Origin: an uncultured Lachnospiraceae bacterium
GTDB taxonomy: Bacteria; Bacillota; Clostridia; Lachnospirales; Lachnospiraceae
Direction of reading: 5' to 3'
DNA length: 18,592 nt
NCBI GenBank assembly: GCA_900554205.1
Contig: USGM01000064.1
Coordinates: forward strand, 1 to 18,592
This document shows, one piece after another, positions 7,101 through 15,410 of the stretch. Position numbers and translations under genes: made by a program. The notes below the pieces were generated by a model that was not told the DNA's origin, did no database searches, and saw nothing but the letters and a program-made list of their open reading frames with translations. Position 1 is the first letter of the stretch; each line of letters begins with the position of its first letter.

Positions 7101-8614
7101 GGCACAGGCCGTCCGATAACGGGACGGATTATTACCATCAGGCGGAAACCTATCTGCAAGGTTCGACGGCGCTGCTGTGCCGGTCAAACATCACAAAGAA
7201 TACGCTGGTATCGGGAGTGAAGGGCTACTATTACCTGATTGATACGCAGCCGGGAAGCGTCGCCGAGGCAGGAGCAGCCTTCCTGCAGACAGCTGCGGAC
7301 ACTGCCACTCTCACAATCGATGTGAAAGAATGGGTGCAGTATCTCCATCTTGCGGCGGTGGATGTCGCCGGTAATGTCAGCGCGACAGCACACATCAGGA
7401 TCGATGCCGGAAGTGTGCGCTGGAAGGTATATACAAGGCAGCTTCAGATCGGGAGCGGAGAGAACGTCTTTGCAGCCGCAGAGCCGGAGACTTACTTTGT
7501 GCGCTGCGACGGCAGCACGCCGATCCACCTGACGAACAGCGCCTACATGGACGGACAGCCGACAAGCGAGTATCAGCTGAATTACACGCTCTATCGGACG
7601 GAAATCCGGGGACGTGCGGACAGCAGCGGGGAGAACAGGATCTATACACCGTCTGCGGCAGACATATCAGCAGATGCAGAGATCAGGGCGGACAGGCTGC
7701 GCTATGCGGTCAGCGGTGCAACGGCTTTGAGGCTATATCCTTATTCCCTGACAAGGCGCTCTGACCGGGGAAGGAACCTTGAAGCGGAGCAGAAATTTAC
7801 GCTGGAACGTGGAATGCATGGAAAGTATATCAGCGTTATTCCCGGAGCAGGAGCGGTCTACAGAAAGGCGGGCGGAGAAGAGATTTATTATTCGGATGCC
7901 TCCACGGATGCCACAAACGGCATCACGCTGATCGGGGACTGCGTTGGACCGGAAATCACAGGTCTTGAAGAGCTGGCGGACAGGGAGTTCATCAACCGGA
8001 TCGAGGAGACGGTGACAGTGAGTGTTACGGCTTCGGATGATCTTTCCGGAGTGGCTGACTTTTACCTGAAGATCTCGAATCAGGACAATTTCAGCGAACA
8101 GAACTTTTATCCGGAAGGCGGCGTGATCACACTCGACATTACGAAGGCGGAGCCGCTTTTCTCGGGAGACTTTACGGTGACAGGCTACGCGATTGATAAC
8201 GTTGGAAATGTCACGGAGATTTCTTATGATGTGACAGAGTTTGCCTTAGAGGCGAGAATCGAGAGGATCCTTGAGCCGCATGATCCAGTGTTTAAGCGTG
8301 GTGAGAGCGGGATTCTGTATGTCACGACCTACGGCTATGCCGATAGGGTGGAGGTCACGTTTCCGGCGGCAATGCAGGAACTGGATGAATGCCTGAGGGA
8401 GACGATTGTGTTTACCTATGATGGGGTGGACAGGGAATACAGGCAGGGGGAAAAGGTGCAATTTATGATTCCACTGTACGATCTGCCGGATGGGGATTAT
8501 CAGATTATTGTCCGGGCATATAAACAGACTGCGGTGGCGGAGGACAGACCAGCCATGAGGGTAACATCGGAAGGGGGCAGTGTGTTGGATGAGTTTCGCA
8601 CACGCCTGAGATGA
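4178..8614 (+). CDS. Giant secreted protein with InlB-like repeats and ALK-type glycine-rich domain, 1478 aa
   Basis: GTG 4178 has GGAGGG 7 bases upstream. Residues 1-28 are a clear signal peptide (KKKGKYLAAIALILSALLFPAFPAEA). Then come CxxC-type motifs near residues 138 and 176 (CPFC), two Listeria-Bacteroides (InlB B) type repeats at about 202-305 and 348-456 (each ending LYAQW), and a glycine-rich domain at about 520-655 (PYSGIYTLTLSGAQGS, then LLAVAGGGGA and GGAGGSG) resembling the ALK-like Gly_rich family. That domain seems to close only at about residue 920 (GDGMVTLRS), after a lower-G+C insert. Fibronectin/Ig-like segments follow (about 955-1090 and 1265-1478, e.g. VSVTASDDLSGVADFYLK). 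No LPxTG, SLH or C-terminal membrane helix is visible. Its stop overlaps the ATG of the prepilin peptidase. Probably a large adhesin linked to the pilus; its substrate is unknown. Confidence 0.75.
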   Translation: MKKKGKYLAAIALILSALLFPAFPAEAARTVYNSPYVTFSPDGKAWTTNAGDKNIQWYPYGETISTGIASRLRALETGEHYYYIPRKETVPVGYWRVEWTAAQCIHYDSSSPPEQFHDVSFTRNRCFKKYYSGWFAYCADCGERITDCFIYMSRDAAKSIEYLQLSVGGEEGGYYYLCPFCSNLEQGHHFEPHNCKAISINRYRVKYEPNATGRDLGKGGYMEDSIHMYNNGTEYEGATVTPVKNLSENCYWRIGYTFTGWNTKPDGSGVSYTDGAEIFNLTADNWKGEEDDMTGTVVLYAQWAESESTLQIDPNGGSYNGNSAITIETKHYKSTYIPDNSLIVSPGGYTVSFECNGGNPLATIRSKMHFTEWQMVEPFRGRFFNGIYTYNAPNAHTDTLRAIYAPDSIILPQPERPGYSFGGWYYDAAFQFPAGGAGDSITPANDLTLYAQWVELVLESQDNYFAYGGSGAVNLSWRQPDGQGKTYLLYQSRNPGMTEAKQINAVDDIGSTISASRDFGRTGYAEEYTVPYSGIYTLTLSGAQGSDYGTRSGGKGGSATLKVWLVKGEKLTVTVGGKDGYNGGGTGSMFGNGGGKTTVYSDRRGLLAVAGGGGAASQMGTGGAGGSEASLTAGGAGGSGAAGGGAGYYGGNAGELIVHSHSDDCYTNSSKTAGSRFYGTVSGGYTGYVHSKSLTHNDTKAGVYFHTGDEGGTCYLQVGDDSDYFSTPSAGTLTFHSSTYAWGDNIPSDQNVITTVYFVYSNGTVGTKTLDVTKDVVAKTPSSYEERWKYGHKCSPYSVYLFDLPNHFTGTLKTALYESWEEDGSYHGASAEYTFSGTYRFDIPEEVVGVYLSQDFTVSLDINGETGVWVNNEISNVTYSYSQVTCGRSEGEVISSKPAYGGSSYVNQTAVLSSVMTPGDRAGDGMVTLRSEAIGYTEEHEMKNVKATDLAAPDAIDVGSVEQQPAGTGQVTVTWHRPSDNGTDYYHQAETYLQGSTALLCRSNITKNTLVSGVKGYYYLIDTQPGSVAEAGAAFLQTAADTATLTIDVKEWVQYLHLAAVDVAGNVSATAHIRIDAGSVRWKVYTRQLQIGSGENVFAAAEPETYFVRCDGSTPIHLTNSAYMDGQPTSEYQLNYTLYRTEIRGRADSSGENRIYTPSAADISADAEIRADRLRYAVSGATALRLYPYSLTRRSDRGRNLEAEQKFTLERGMHGKYISVIPGAGAVYRKAGGEEIYYSDASTDATNGITLIGDCVGPEITGLEELADREFINRIEETVTVSVTASDDLSGVADFYLKISNQDNFSEQNFYPEGGVITLDITKAEPLFSGDFTVTGYAIDNVGNVTEISYDVTEFALEARIERILEPHDPVFKRGESGILYVTTYGYADRVEVTFPAAMQELDECLRETIVFTYDGVDREYRQGEKVQFMIPLYDLPDGDYQIIVRAYKQTAVAEDRPAMRVTSEGGSVLDEFRTRLR

Positions 8615-9063
8615 CGGGGCTGTTATGGTTTGCGCTTGCAGCCAGCCTTCTGTTTGCCTGTGCAACGGACTGCAAAAGCTGCGAGGTATACAATTTTACA
8701 TGGTGGATAGGCGGAGCGGCGGCATTGCTGCTGCTCGCCGAAGGGCGGGGCAATATTTCGGCAGTGAATATTGCGCAATTGTTGTTTTATATTGCCTTGC
8801 AGCTGCTGTTTTTTTCAAGGATGTACGGAAAGGCAGACTGCTATGCATTCAGCGTATGTGCGGTGGCGGAAACGGCGGTTGGAATGCAGCTGATGGAACA
8901 TCTTTTTCATATGCTGATCGCATTTGCTATTCTTGCCCTTGTGCAGGGGGTGAAACATAATATCGCAGACAACGGAAATTTAAAACATCCTGTGCCGTTC
9001 CTGCCCTATATAACGCTTGCGTTCTGGACTTTGCTTTGGTATCATGTAAATGTTCGCACATAA
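8611..9063 (+). CDS. Short A24-type prepilin peptidase (TadV/CpaA-like), 150 aa
   Basis: The ATG at 8611 overlaps the TGA of the giant gene (ATGA), implying coupled translation. The protein is nearly all membrane helices. Two candidate catalytic aspartates are present: D20 in ATDCKSCEVYN, which fits the D-x-x-x-x-x-x-x-N motif after the first helix of family A24, and D76 in GKADCYA, the position of the GxGD/GxxD motif, here with Ala instead of the second Gly. A HPVPFLPYI segment near the C-terminus matches the P-F-x-P motif of the family. TadV/CpaA enzymes cleave the leader of Flp prepilins at the inner face of the membrane; the substrates would be the pilin at 619 and the pseudopilins that follow. 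Confidence 0.75.
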   Translation: MTGLLWFALAASLLFACATDCKSCEVYNFTWWIGGAAALLLLAEGRGNISAVNIAQLLFYIALQLLFFSRMYGKADCYAFSVCAVAETAVGMQLMEHLFHMLIAFAILALVQGVKHNIADNGNLKHPVPFLPYITLAFWTLLWYHVNVRT

Positions 9064-9086
9064 AATGGAAAGAAGAGAGCGACAGA

Positions 9087-10109
9087 GTGATTACAATTTC
9101 CCTGTGTATGATTGTTAAAAATGAAGAAAAAATACTGAAGAGATGCCTTGACAGTGTGGCGGATCTGGTGGATGAAATTGTGATTGTGGATACCGGTTCC
9201 GCGGACAGCACAAAGCAGATTGCCGCCGAATATACGCAACAGGTCTATGACTATGTGTGGAGGGATGATTTCAGCGCGGCGAGGAACTTTGCATTTTCCA
9301 AGGCAACGAAGGAATATATATATTCTGCGGATGCGGATGAAGTGCTGGATGCGGAGAACAGGAGGCGTTTTCTGCAACTGAAAGCGACGCTGCTGCCGGA
9401 AGTAGAGATCGTCCAGATGAAGTACGCAAACCAATTGCAATTTTCCACCGTGTACAATTATGACGAGGAATACCGCCCAAAGCTTTTTAAGCGTCTGCGC
9501 GAGTTTGTGTGGGAGGCACCGATCCATGAGACGGTACGCCTGATGCCGGTTGTATATGACAGCGATATCGTTATCTGTCATCTCCCGGAGGAAAGCCATG
9601 CGGGGCGGGATCTGGCGAATTTTTACCGCCATTGTCAGGAAGGATACCGGTTGCCGAAGCGGCTTCATACGATGTATGCGCGCGAACTCCTGATGGCGGG
9701 GGAAAAGGAGGATTTTTTCCGGGCGTCTGATTTCTTTACCGCGTCGGCAGAGGATGGAACAAGGGACAGTGACGAGATTGCCGAGGCGTGCTGTGTTGTC
9801 GCACATGCGGCGAGACTGAGTGGAAATACGGTACAGTTTTTCAAATATACTTCAAAGGTATTAGCGGAGGAAGCCAATTCAGAAATCTGTTTTGAAATGG
9901 GGTGCTTTTATGAGGCCGTCGGAGATTTCGAGGAGGCGGCAGTATGGTATTATAACGCTGTGTACGAGACGCGGCCGATCCTGAATCTTCGTGCCGCCGG
10001 GTGTGACAGCCTGAACGGGTTGATCCGGTGCTATGAGGCATTGGGGAATCCGGCTCAGGCGGAAGTGTACAGGGAAGAATTAAGGCGAAGGACGGAGGAA
10101 AATAAATAA
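9087..10109 (+). CDS. Family 2 glycosyltransferase with helical-repeat C-terminus, 340 aa
   Basis: The N-terminal GT-A fold is recognisable: SLCMIVKNEE (residues 5-14), VDTGSADST (about 34-42) and the DxD-type ADADE (81-85), which binds the metal and the nucleotide sugar. The C-terminal third is helical with TPR-like character (EMGCFYEAVGDFEEAAVWYY, then LIRCYEALGNPAQAE). The GTG start at 9087 was chosen because homologues start close to this ISLCMIVKNEE strand; the upstream GTG at 9036 would overlap the peptidase gene. The gene follows the pilus locus and overlaps the next gene by one base (TAATG). Enzymes of this type often glycosylate peptides or cell-surface polymers; modification of the pilin or giant protein is possible but unproven. 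Confidence 0.8.
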   Translation: MITISLCMIVKNEEKILKRCLDSVADLVDEIVIVDTGSADSTKQIAAEYTQQVYDYVWRDDFSAARNFAFSKATKEYIYSADADEVLDAENRRRFLQLKATLLPEVEIVQMKYANQLQFSTVYNYDEEYRPKLFKRLREFVWEAPIHETVRLMPVVYDSDIVICHLPEESHAGRDLANFYRHCQEGYRLPKRLHTMYARELLMAGEKEDFFRASDFFTASAEDGTRDSDEIAEACCVVAHAARLSGNTVQFFKYTSKVLAEEANSEICFEMGCFYEAVGDFEEAAVWYYNAVYETRPILNLRAAGCDSLNGLIRCYEALGNPAQAEVYREELRRRTEENK

Positions 10110-11164
10110 TGCAGTGGGAAGAAAACGTCAGAAAGGTAGTCCCGTATGTTGCGGGAGAACAACCGAACAGACCGAACATGATCAAGCTGAATACAAATGA
10201 ATGCCCTTATCCACCGGCGCCCGGTGTCGAAAAACTGGCAGAAAATCTGGACTGTAGTGCGTTAAGATTGTATCCTGATTCAAAGACAACACCGCTCGTG
10301 GATGCTCTCGCGGAATATTATCATGTGAAGCCGGAGCAGGTCTTTGTGGGAGTCGGTTCGGATGACGTATTATCGATGGCGTTTATGACCTTTTTTAACA
10401 GTGGCAGACCCATCTTATTTCCCGATGTGACCTATTCCTTCTATGATGTTTGGGCAGAGCTTTACCGGATTCCGTACAAGACCTGTGCGCTGGATGAAAA
10501 CTGGCATATTTGTCCGGAAGATTACAGGCAGCCAAACGGAGGCATTATTTTCCCGAATCCCAATGCGCCTACCGGAGTTTTTGAGAGCCTTGAGGTCGTA
10601 GAGGAGATCGTCGCGGCGAATCGGGATGTCGTTGTCATTGTGGATGAGGCATATGTGGACTTTGGGGGGCAGAGTGCGCTTCCGCTTTTGGAAAAGTATG
10701 ATAATCTGCTGGTGGTTCAGACCTTTTCAAAATCCCGTGCCATGGCGGGACTCAGAATCGGCTTTTGTATCGGAAACGAAAAGCTGATCAGCTACTTAAA
10801 TGATGTTAAGTTTTCATTCAACTCTTATACCATGAACCTTCCGGCGCAGGTGCTCGGAGTTGAGGCGGTCAGGGATGATGCATATTTTAAGGAAACAACG
10901 GCTAAGATTATTGCGACCAGAGAACGTGTAAAGAGGGAGCTAAAGGAGCTTGGATTTGACTTTCCGGATTCCAGAGCCAATTTCATTTTTGCATCTCATG
11001 AAAGAGTACCGGCGGAGGAGTTATTTCAGGCGCTGCGGGAAGCGGACATCTATGTGCGCTACTGGAATAAGCCGAGAATCAACAATTCCCTGCGGATTAC
11101 TGTCGGTACGGACGAACAGATGGATTGCCTGACAGACTTTCTGAGGAATTACCTGCGGAAGTAA
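10109..11164 (+). CDS. hisC: Histidinol-phosphate aminotransferase family PLP enzyme, 351 aa
   Basis: A fold type I aminotransferase of the HisC group: LNTNECPYPP near the N-terminus, LRLYPDS, the GSDDVL turn, FPNPNAPTG, IVDEAYVDF and the PLP-binding lysine K208 in TFSKSRAMAGLRIGF, and a late RINNSLRITVGT arginine motif that binds the substrate phosphate or carboxylate. Length is normal for the family (about 350). The reaction is transamination of imidazole acetol phosphate with glutamate in histidine synthesis. No other his genes lie near, so a different physiological amino acid substrate is possible. It starts on the last base of the glycosyltransferase stop codon with GGAGG 10 bases upstream. 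Confidence 0.85.
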   Translation: MQWEENVRKVVPYVAGEQPNRPNMIKLNTNECPYPPAPGVEKLAENLDCSALRLYPDSKTTPLVDALAEYYHVKPEQVFVGVGSDDVLSMAFMTFFNSGRPILFPDVTYSFYDVWAELYRIPYKTCALDENWHICPEDYRQPNGGIIFPNPNAPTGVFESLEVVEEIVAANRDVVVIVDEAYVDFGGQSALPLLEKYDNLLVVQTFSKSRAMAGLRIGFCIGNEKLISYLNDVKFSFNSYTMNLPAQVLGVEAVRDDAYFKETTAKIIATRERVKRELKELGFDFPDSRANFIFASHERVPAEELFQALREADIYVRYWNKPRINNSLRITVGTDEQMDCLTDFLRNYLRK

Positions 11165-11226
11165 AAGCATTCCGTGAAACCTAAGCCTTATAACCTTATA
11201 AAAAATAAAAGAAGTGGAGTAAAACT

Positions 11227-11703
11227 ATGTTAAAACAGTATCTGATCCTTTTTCTTGTCTCAATGGTACCTCTTATTGAACTGAGAGGAGCCTTGCTCAT
11301 GGCGGGTGGAATGAATCTGCCGATGATCTCAAGCTACATTGTCTGCATTATCGGCAACATGATCCCGGTTCCCTTTATCTTTTTCTTTGCCAGAAAGGTT
11401 CTGGAATGGGGGGCTGACAAACCCGTGATCGGCAAATTCTTTACCTTCTGTCTTGAAAAGGGACATAAGGGAGGACAGAAGCTACAGGAGAAGGCGGGAA
11501 GAGGGCTGTTTGTGGCACTGCTTCTGTTTGTAGGAATTCCGCTTCCCGGAACCGGAGCATGGACGGGAACGCTGGCGGCAAGCCTTCTGGATATGGACTT
11601 TAAGTCAAGCGTGCTGGCGGTACTCGGCGGAGTGCTGCTTGCGGGTATTATCATGGCGCTTGCCAGCATGGGGCTGTTTGGAGCGTTAGGAGCGATTTTT
11701 TAA
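11227..11703 (+). CDS. Small multidrug export family (COG2426-type) membrane protein, 158 aa
   Basis: A polytopic membrane protein with the conserved N-terminal SMVPLIELRGALLMA motif, NMIPVPFIFFFARKVLEW, and the central PLPGTGAWTGTLAASLL motif of the Sm_multidrug_ex family. Four to five hydrophobic segments are visible, and a basic loop (GHKGGQKLQEKAGRG) lies in the middle. The family name comes from an early export claim and its true role is not well established, so it should be treated as an uncharacterised membrane protein. It has a GGAG ribosome binding site and sits between hisC and a methyltransferase gene in the same direction. Confidence 0.8.
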   Translation: MLKQYLILFLVSMVPLIELRGALLMAGGMNLPMISSYIVCIIGNMIPVPFIFFFARKVLEWGADKPVIGKFFTFCLEKGHKGGQKLQEKAGRGLFVALLLFVGIPLPGTGAWTGTLAASLLDMDFKSSVLAVLGGVLLAGIIMALASMGLFGALGAIF

Positions 11704-11722
11704 TTAAGTACAGAGGTGTCCT

Positions 11723-12535
11723 ATGAAAAATACGACAGAGATTTATACAGATTTTGCGAGTGTGTATGATGAATTCATGGATAACACGCCCTATGAACTT
11801 TGGTGCGAACGTCTGGACGAATGTATCAGAAAATACGGTGTGTCGAAGCCGGAGAGAGATGCGGAGGATGTGCTTGCATCCGAGCGCAATCTGGTCGTTG
11901 ACCTCGGCTGCGGAACCGGAACGCTTGCGGAACTGATGTATGCGAAGGGCTATGACATGATCGGTGTGGATGCATCGGCTGCGATGCTCGGCATAGCGGT
12001 GGATAAGAAGGAGAAGAGCGGCTCTGAGATCCTTTATTTACAGCAGGACATGCGGGAGCTGGAGCTTTACAGCACGGTGGGAACGGTTTTCAGCGTCTGC
12101 GATTCCCTGAATTATATTCTGGAGGAGGAAGAGCTGGAGACGGTTTTCTCCCTGGTGAATAATTTCCTGTATCCCGGGGGAATTTTTATCTTTGATTTCA
12201 ATACCGATTATAAATACCGTGAGGTCATAGGAGACACGACTATCGCCGAGAACCGTGAAGATTGCAGCTTTATCTGGGAGAACCTGTATGACCCGGAGGA
12301 AGAGATCAATGAGTATGACTTAACGCTGTTCATCCGGGAGGAGGGAAACCTGTTCCGTCAGTTCACGGAGACACATCTGCAGCGCGGTTACACAGCGGAG
12401 CAGATGCAGAGGCTGGTGGAAAAGGCGGGTATGACCGTACTTGAAATGAAGGATGCTGACACCGGGGCTGATGTAACCCCGGAGAGCGAGAGAATATATG
12501 TGGTTGCAAGAGAAAGAGGAAAGAGTCATGAGTGA
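11723..12535 (+). CDS. Class I SAM-dependent methyltransferase, 270 aa
   Basis: Residues 58-66, VVDLGCGTGT, form the glycine-rich SAM-binding loop (motif I) and GVDAS at about 82-86 the acidic end of strand beta-2. The fold continues with QQDMRELEL and FSVCDSLNYILEEEEL (motif post-I/II region) and a PGGIFIFDFNT strand (motif III). The N-terminal YTDFASVYDEFMDN is typical of small-molecule methyltransferases of the Methyltransf_25/11 type. The substrate cannot be deduced. The gene has AGAGGTG upstream and its end overlaps the hslO start by eight bases. Confidence 0.8.
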   Translation: MKNTTEIYTDFASVYDEFMDNTPYELWCERLDECIRKYGVSKPERDAEDVLASERNLVVDLGCGTGTLAELMYAKGYDMIGVDASAAMLGIAVDKKEKSGSEILYLQQDMRELELYSTVGTVFSVCDSLNYILEEEELETVFSLVNNFLYPGGIFIFDFNTDYKYREVIGDTTIAENREDCSFIWENLYDPEEEINEYDLTLFIREEGNLFRQFTETHLQRGYTAEQMQRLVEKAGMTVLEMKDADTGADVTPESERIYVVARERGKSHE

Positions 12536-13406
12536 TTATATTGTGCGTGCGACGGCAGCGGATGCCCAGATCAGGGCGTTTGCCTGTACGACAAGAGATA
12601 TGGTAGAGACGGCGAGGCAGGCACATAATACCAGTCCGGTCGTGACCGCAGCGCTGGGAAGGCTTCTGAGCGCTGGCGTGATGATGGGAACGATGTTAAA
12701 GGGCGAGAGGGATATTCTTACCCTGCAGATCAAGGGCGACGGACCGATCGGCGGACTGACGGTGACGGCGGATTCCCAGGGAAGGGCGAAGGGCTATGCA
12801 AACGTGTCGGATGTCATTCTGCCCGCAAATGCAATCGGAAAGCTCGATGTTGCCGGTGCTGTCGGCAAGGGAACGCTGAGTGTAATCAAGGATATGGGAT
12901 TAAAAGAGCCCTATGTCGGGCAGACTTTATTACAGACGAGCGAGATCGCAGAGGATCTGACCTATTACTTTGCAACCTCCGAGCAGGTGCCTTCCTCTGT
13001 GGGACTTGGCGTGCTGATGAATAAGGACAATACGGTAAAACAGGCAGGCGGATTTATCATCCAGCTGATGCCCTTTGCCGACGATGCCATTATTGATAAA
13101 CTGGAGCAGAATTTAAGCCGGATTCATTCGGTGACGGCAATGCTGGATGCCGGGAAAACGCCGGAGCAGATGCTGGAGGTTTTGCTGGATGGGCTTGCGC
13201 CGGAGATCAACGATACCGTGCCGGCGGTCTTTGCGTGTGACTGTAACCGAAAAAAGATCGAGAAGGTACTTATCAGTCTTGGCAAGCAGGAAATTAAGGA
13301 TATGATCGAGGAAGGAAACGAGATCGAGGTGAACTGCCATTTCTGCGGTTCTCATTACAAATTCAGTGTGGATGAACTGAAGGAGCTATATCGGAAGAGC
13401 AAATAA
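12528..13406 (+). CDS. hslO: Redox-regulated chaperone Hsp33, 292 aa
   Basis: The N-terminus SDYIVRATAADAQIRAFACTTRDMVE and the GPIGGLTVTADSQGRAKGY segment are characteristic of Hsp33. The C-terminal zinc centre is complete: C237-D-C239 and C270-H-F-C273. In the reduced protein these four cysteines bind zinc; on oxidation they form disulphides and expose the client-binding surface, which protects unfolding cytosolic proteins under oxidative stress. ATG 12528 with AGAGG upstream is chosen over the in-frame 12498, which only adds residues inside the methyltransferase gene. Length is normal for the family. Confidence 0.95.
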   Translation: MSDYIVRATAADAQIRAFACTTRDMVETARQAHNTSPVVTAALGRLLSAGVMMGTMLKGERDILTLQIKGDGPIGGLTVTADSQGRAKGYANVSDVILPANAIGKLDVAGAVGKGTLSVIKDMGLKEPYVGQTLLQTSEIAEDLTYYFATSEQVPSSVGLGVLMNKDNTVKQAGGFIIQLMPFADDAIIDKLEQNLSRIHSVTAMLDAGKTPEQMLEVLLDGLAPEINDTVPAVFACDCNRKKIEKVLISLGKQEIKDMIEEGNEIEVNCHFCGSHYKFSVDELKELYRKSK

Positions 13407-13417
13407 CGGGGTAGTAA

Positions 13418-15337
13418 ATGAAACAGGGATTTATAAAGGTGGCGGCGATAACGCCGAAGATCAGGGTTGCAGACCCTGTCTATAATGCGGCAGTAATCCG
13501 GGCAGAGCTGGAGAGAGCCTATGAGCATGGGGCGAAAATCATCGTATTTCCCGAGCTGTGTCTCACGGGATATACCTGTGGTGAGCTCTTTTTACAGCAG
13601 CTACTGCTGGAGAAGGCGGCGGAGCAGCTTCAGTACATTGTGGAGGCAACGAGAAATAAAGACGCGCTTGTGATGGTCGGGCTCCCTGTTGAACGTGATG
13701 GCAGACTGTACAACGTTGCTGCGGTCATGCAGGGCGGTGAGCTTCTCGGCATGATACCGAAGGCGAACATCCCCTCTTATGCCGAATTTTACGAGGGGCG
13801 CCACTTTGCGGAGGGAAATGAGGAGCCGGTTGCCTTTTCATTTGCCGGGAAGGAAGTCCCTTTTGGCACAAATATTCTTTTCTGCTGTGAGACGATGCAC
13901 GGGCTTACGGTCGGCTGCGAGATCTGTGAGGATCTCTGGGTAGCAAATCCGCCCGGGACGAGGCATGCGCTCAAGGGGGCGACGCTGATTGCAAATCTCT
14001 CCGCCTCCAACGAAACGGTGGGCAAGGATGCGTACAGACAGCTTCTGGTAAAGTCTGCGAGTGCAAGACTGATCTGCGGTTATATCTACACATCCTCCGG
14101 GGAAGGCGAGTCCACGCAGGACCTGGTTTTCGGAGGACATAATCTGATCGCAGAGAACGGAACCATACTTGCGCAGGCGAAGCGCTTCTGCTGCGAGACA
14201 GTGTATGCCGATCTGGATATTCAAAGACTTGTATCCGAGAGAAGGAGAATGGGAACCTTCGGCAGACAGCCGGAGGCGGACTATGTCATTGTTCCGTTTG
14301 CATTAAAGGTGGAGGAGACTTCTCTGGAGCGCACCTTCGGCAGTATGCCCTTTGTGCCCTGCGACGAGGAGATGCGGAAACAGCGCTGTGAGGAGATTCT
14401 GTCGATACAGTCCTACGGATTAAAAAAGAGATATGAACACGCCGGTCTGAAAAACGCGGTGATCGGTATTTCGGGAGGCTTGGACTCCACTCTTGCGCTT
14501 CTTGTTACGGTTCGTACCTTCGATCTTTTACAGCTTGACCGGGAGGGAATCACAGCAGTCACAATGCCGTGCTTTGGCACGACGGACAGAACGTATGAGA
14601 ACGCCTGCAAGCTGGCGCTCACGCTTGGTGTGACGCTGCGGGAGGTGGATATCAGGGCTTCTGTCACCATGCATTTTAAGGACATCGGCCATGACAGCAG
14701 CATTCATGACGTGACCTATGAAAACGGACAGGCAAGGGAGCGCACGCAGGTGCTGATGGACATTGCAAACCAGACAAATGCGCTTGTCATCGGAACCGGC
14801 GATATGTCGGAGCTGGCTCTTGGCTGGGCAACCTATAACGGGGATCATATGTCCATGTACGGGGTCAATGCCAGTGTGCCGAAGACGCTGGTAAGGCATC
14901 TTGTCAAATATTATGAGGAAAAGTGTGAGAATCAGGAATTGACAGAGCTGTTGGAGGATGTGCTGGCGACGCCGGTGAGCCCGGAGCTACTGCCACCGTC
15001 TGAGGGGCAGATCGCGCAGAAGACGGAGGATATAGTCGGACCCTATGAGCTGCACGATTTCTTCCTGTACTATATGCTGCGCTGTGGCTTTCCGCCGGCA
15101 AAGGTGTATCGCGTGGCGAGACTTGCGTTCCGGGGGCTGCATGACGAGACTGAGATATTGAAGTGGCTGAAAATTTTCTACAGAAGATTTTTCGCCCAGC
15201 AGTTCAAGCGTTCTTGTCTGCCGGATGGCCCGAAGGTGGGAAGCGTTGCACTTTCGCCCAGAGGAGATCTGCGTATGCCTTCGGATGCCTGTGCCAGAAT
15301 ATGGCTCGAAGAAGTGGAGAAACTGAAATCGAATTAG
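13418..15337 (+). CDS. nadE: Glutamine-dependent NAD+ synthetase, 639 aa
   Basis: Two domains are visible. The N-terminal nitrilase-type glutaminase has its catalytic triad E46 (FPELCLTGY), K115 (PKANIP) and C170 (CEICEDLW). The C-terminal synthetase domain has the ATP pyrophosphatase loop SGGLDS at 352-357 and GTGDMSELALGW. Ammonia from glutamine is passed to the second site to amidate deaminated NAD. The length matches the long glutamine-dependent form. The gene starts 11 bases after hslO and ends the run with a hairpin terminator just after its stop. Dependence on glutamine makes it a consumer of the product of the glnA gene downstream. Confidence 0.95.
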   Translation: MKQGFIKVAAITPKIRVADPVYNAAVIRAELERAYEHGAKIIVFPELCLTGYTCGELFLQQLLLEKAAEQLQYIVEATRNKDALVMVGLPVERDGRLYNVAAVMQGGELLGMIPKANIPSYAEFYEGRHFAEGNEEPVAFSFAGKEVPFGTNILFCCETMHGLTVGCEICEDLWVANPPGTRHALKGATLIANLSASNETVGKDAYRQLLVKSASARLICGYIYTSSGEGESTQDLVFGGHNLIAENGTILAQAKRFCCETVYADLDIQRLVSERRRMGTFGRQPEADYVIVPFALKVEETSLERTFGSMPFVPCDEEMRKQRCEEILSIQSYGLKKRYEHAGLKNAVIGISGGLDSTLALLVTVRTFDLLQLDREGITAVTMPCFGTTDRTYENACKLALTLGVTLREVDIRASVTMHFKDIGHDSSIHDVTYENGQARERTQVLMDIANQTNALVIGTGDMSELALGWATYNGDHMSMYGVNASVPKTLVRHLVKYYEEKCENQELTELLEDVLATPVSPELLPPSEGQIAQKTEDIVGPYELHDFFLYYMLRCGFPPAKVYRVARLAFRGLHDETEILKWLKIFYRRFFAQQFKRSCLPDGPKVGSVALSPRGDLRMPSDACARIWLEEVEKLKSN

Positions 15338-15344
15338 AAAAGCA

Positions 15345-15396
15345 AAGGGTTGTGTAAGCTGTGCCGATTACCGCAGGCACATTTTACACAACCCTT
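15345..15396. terminator. Long hairpin terminator between convergent genes
   Basis: AAGGGTTGTGTAA (15345-15357) is perfectly complementary to TTACACAACCCTT (15384-15396); an inner GTGCC/GGCAC pair shortens the loop. ATTTT follows on the forward side and TTTGCTTTTC on the reverse side. Lying between nadE and the reverse-strand gene ending at 15411, it probably terminates transcription from both sides. Confidence 0.9.
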
Positions 15397-15410
15397 ATTT
15401 TGGAATGGCT

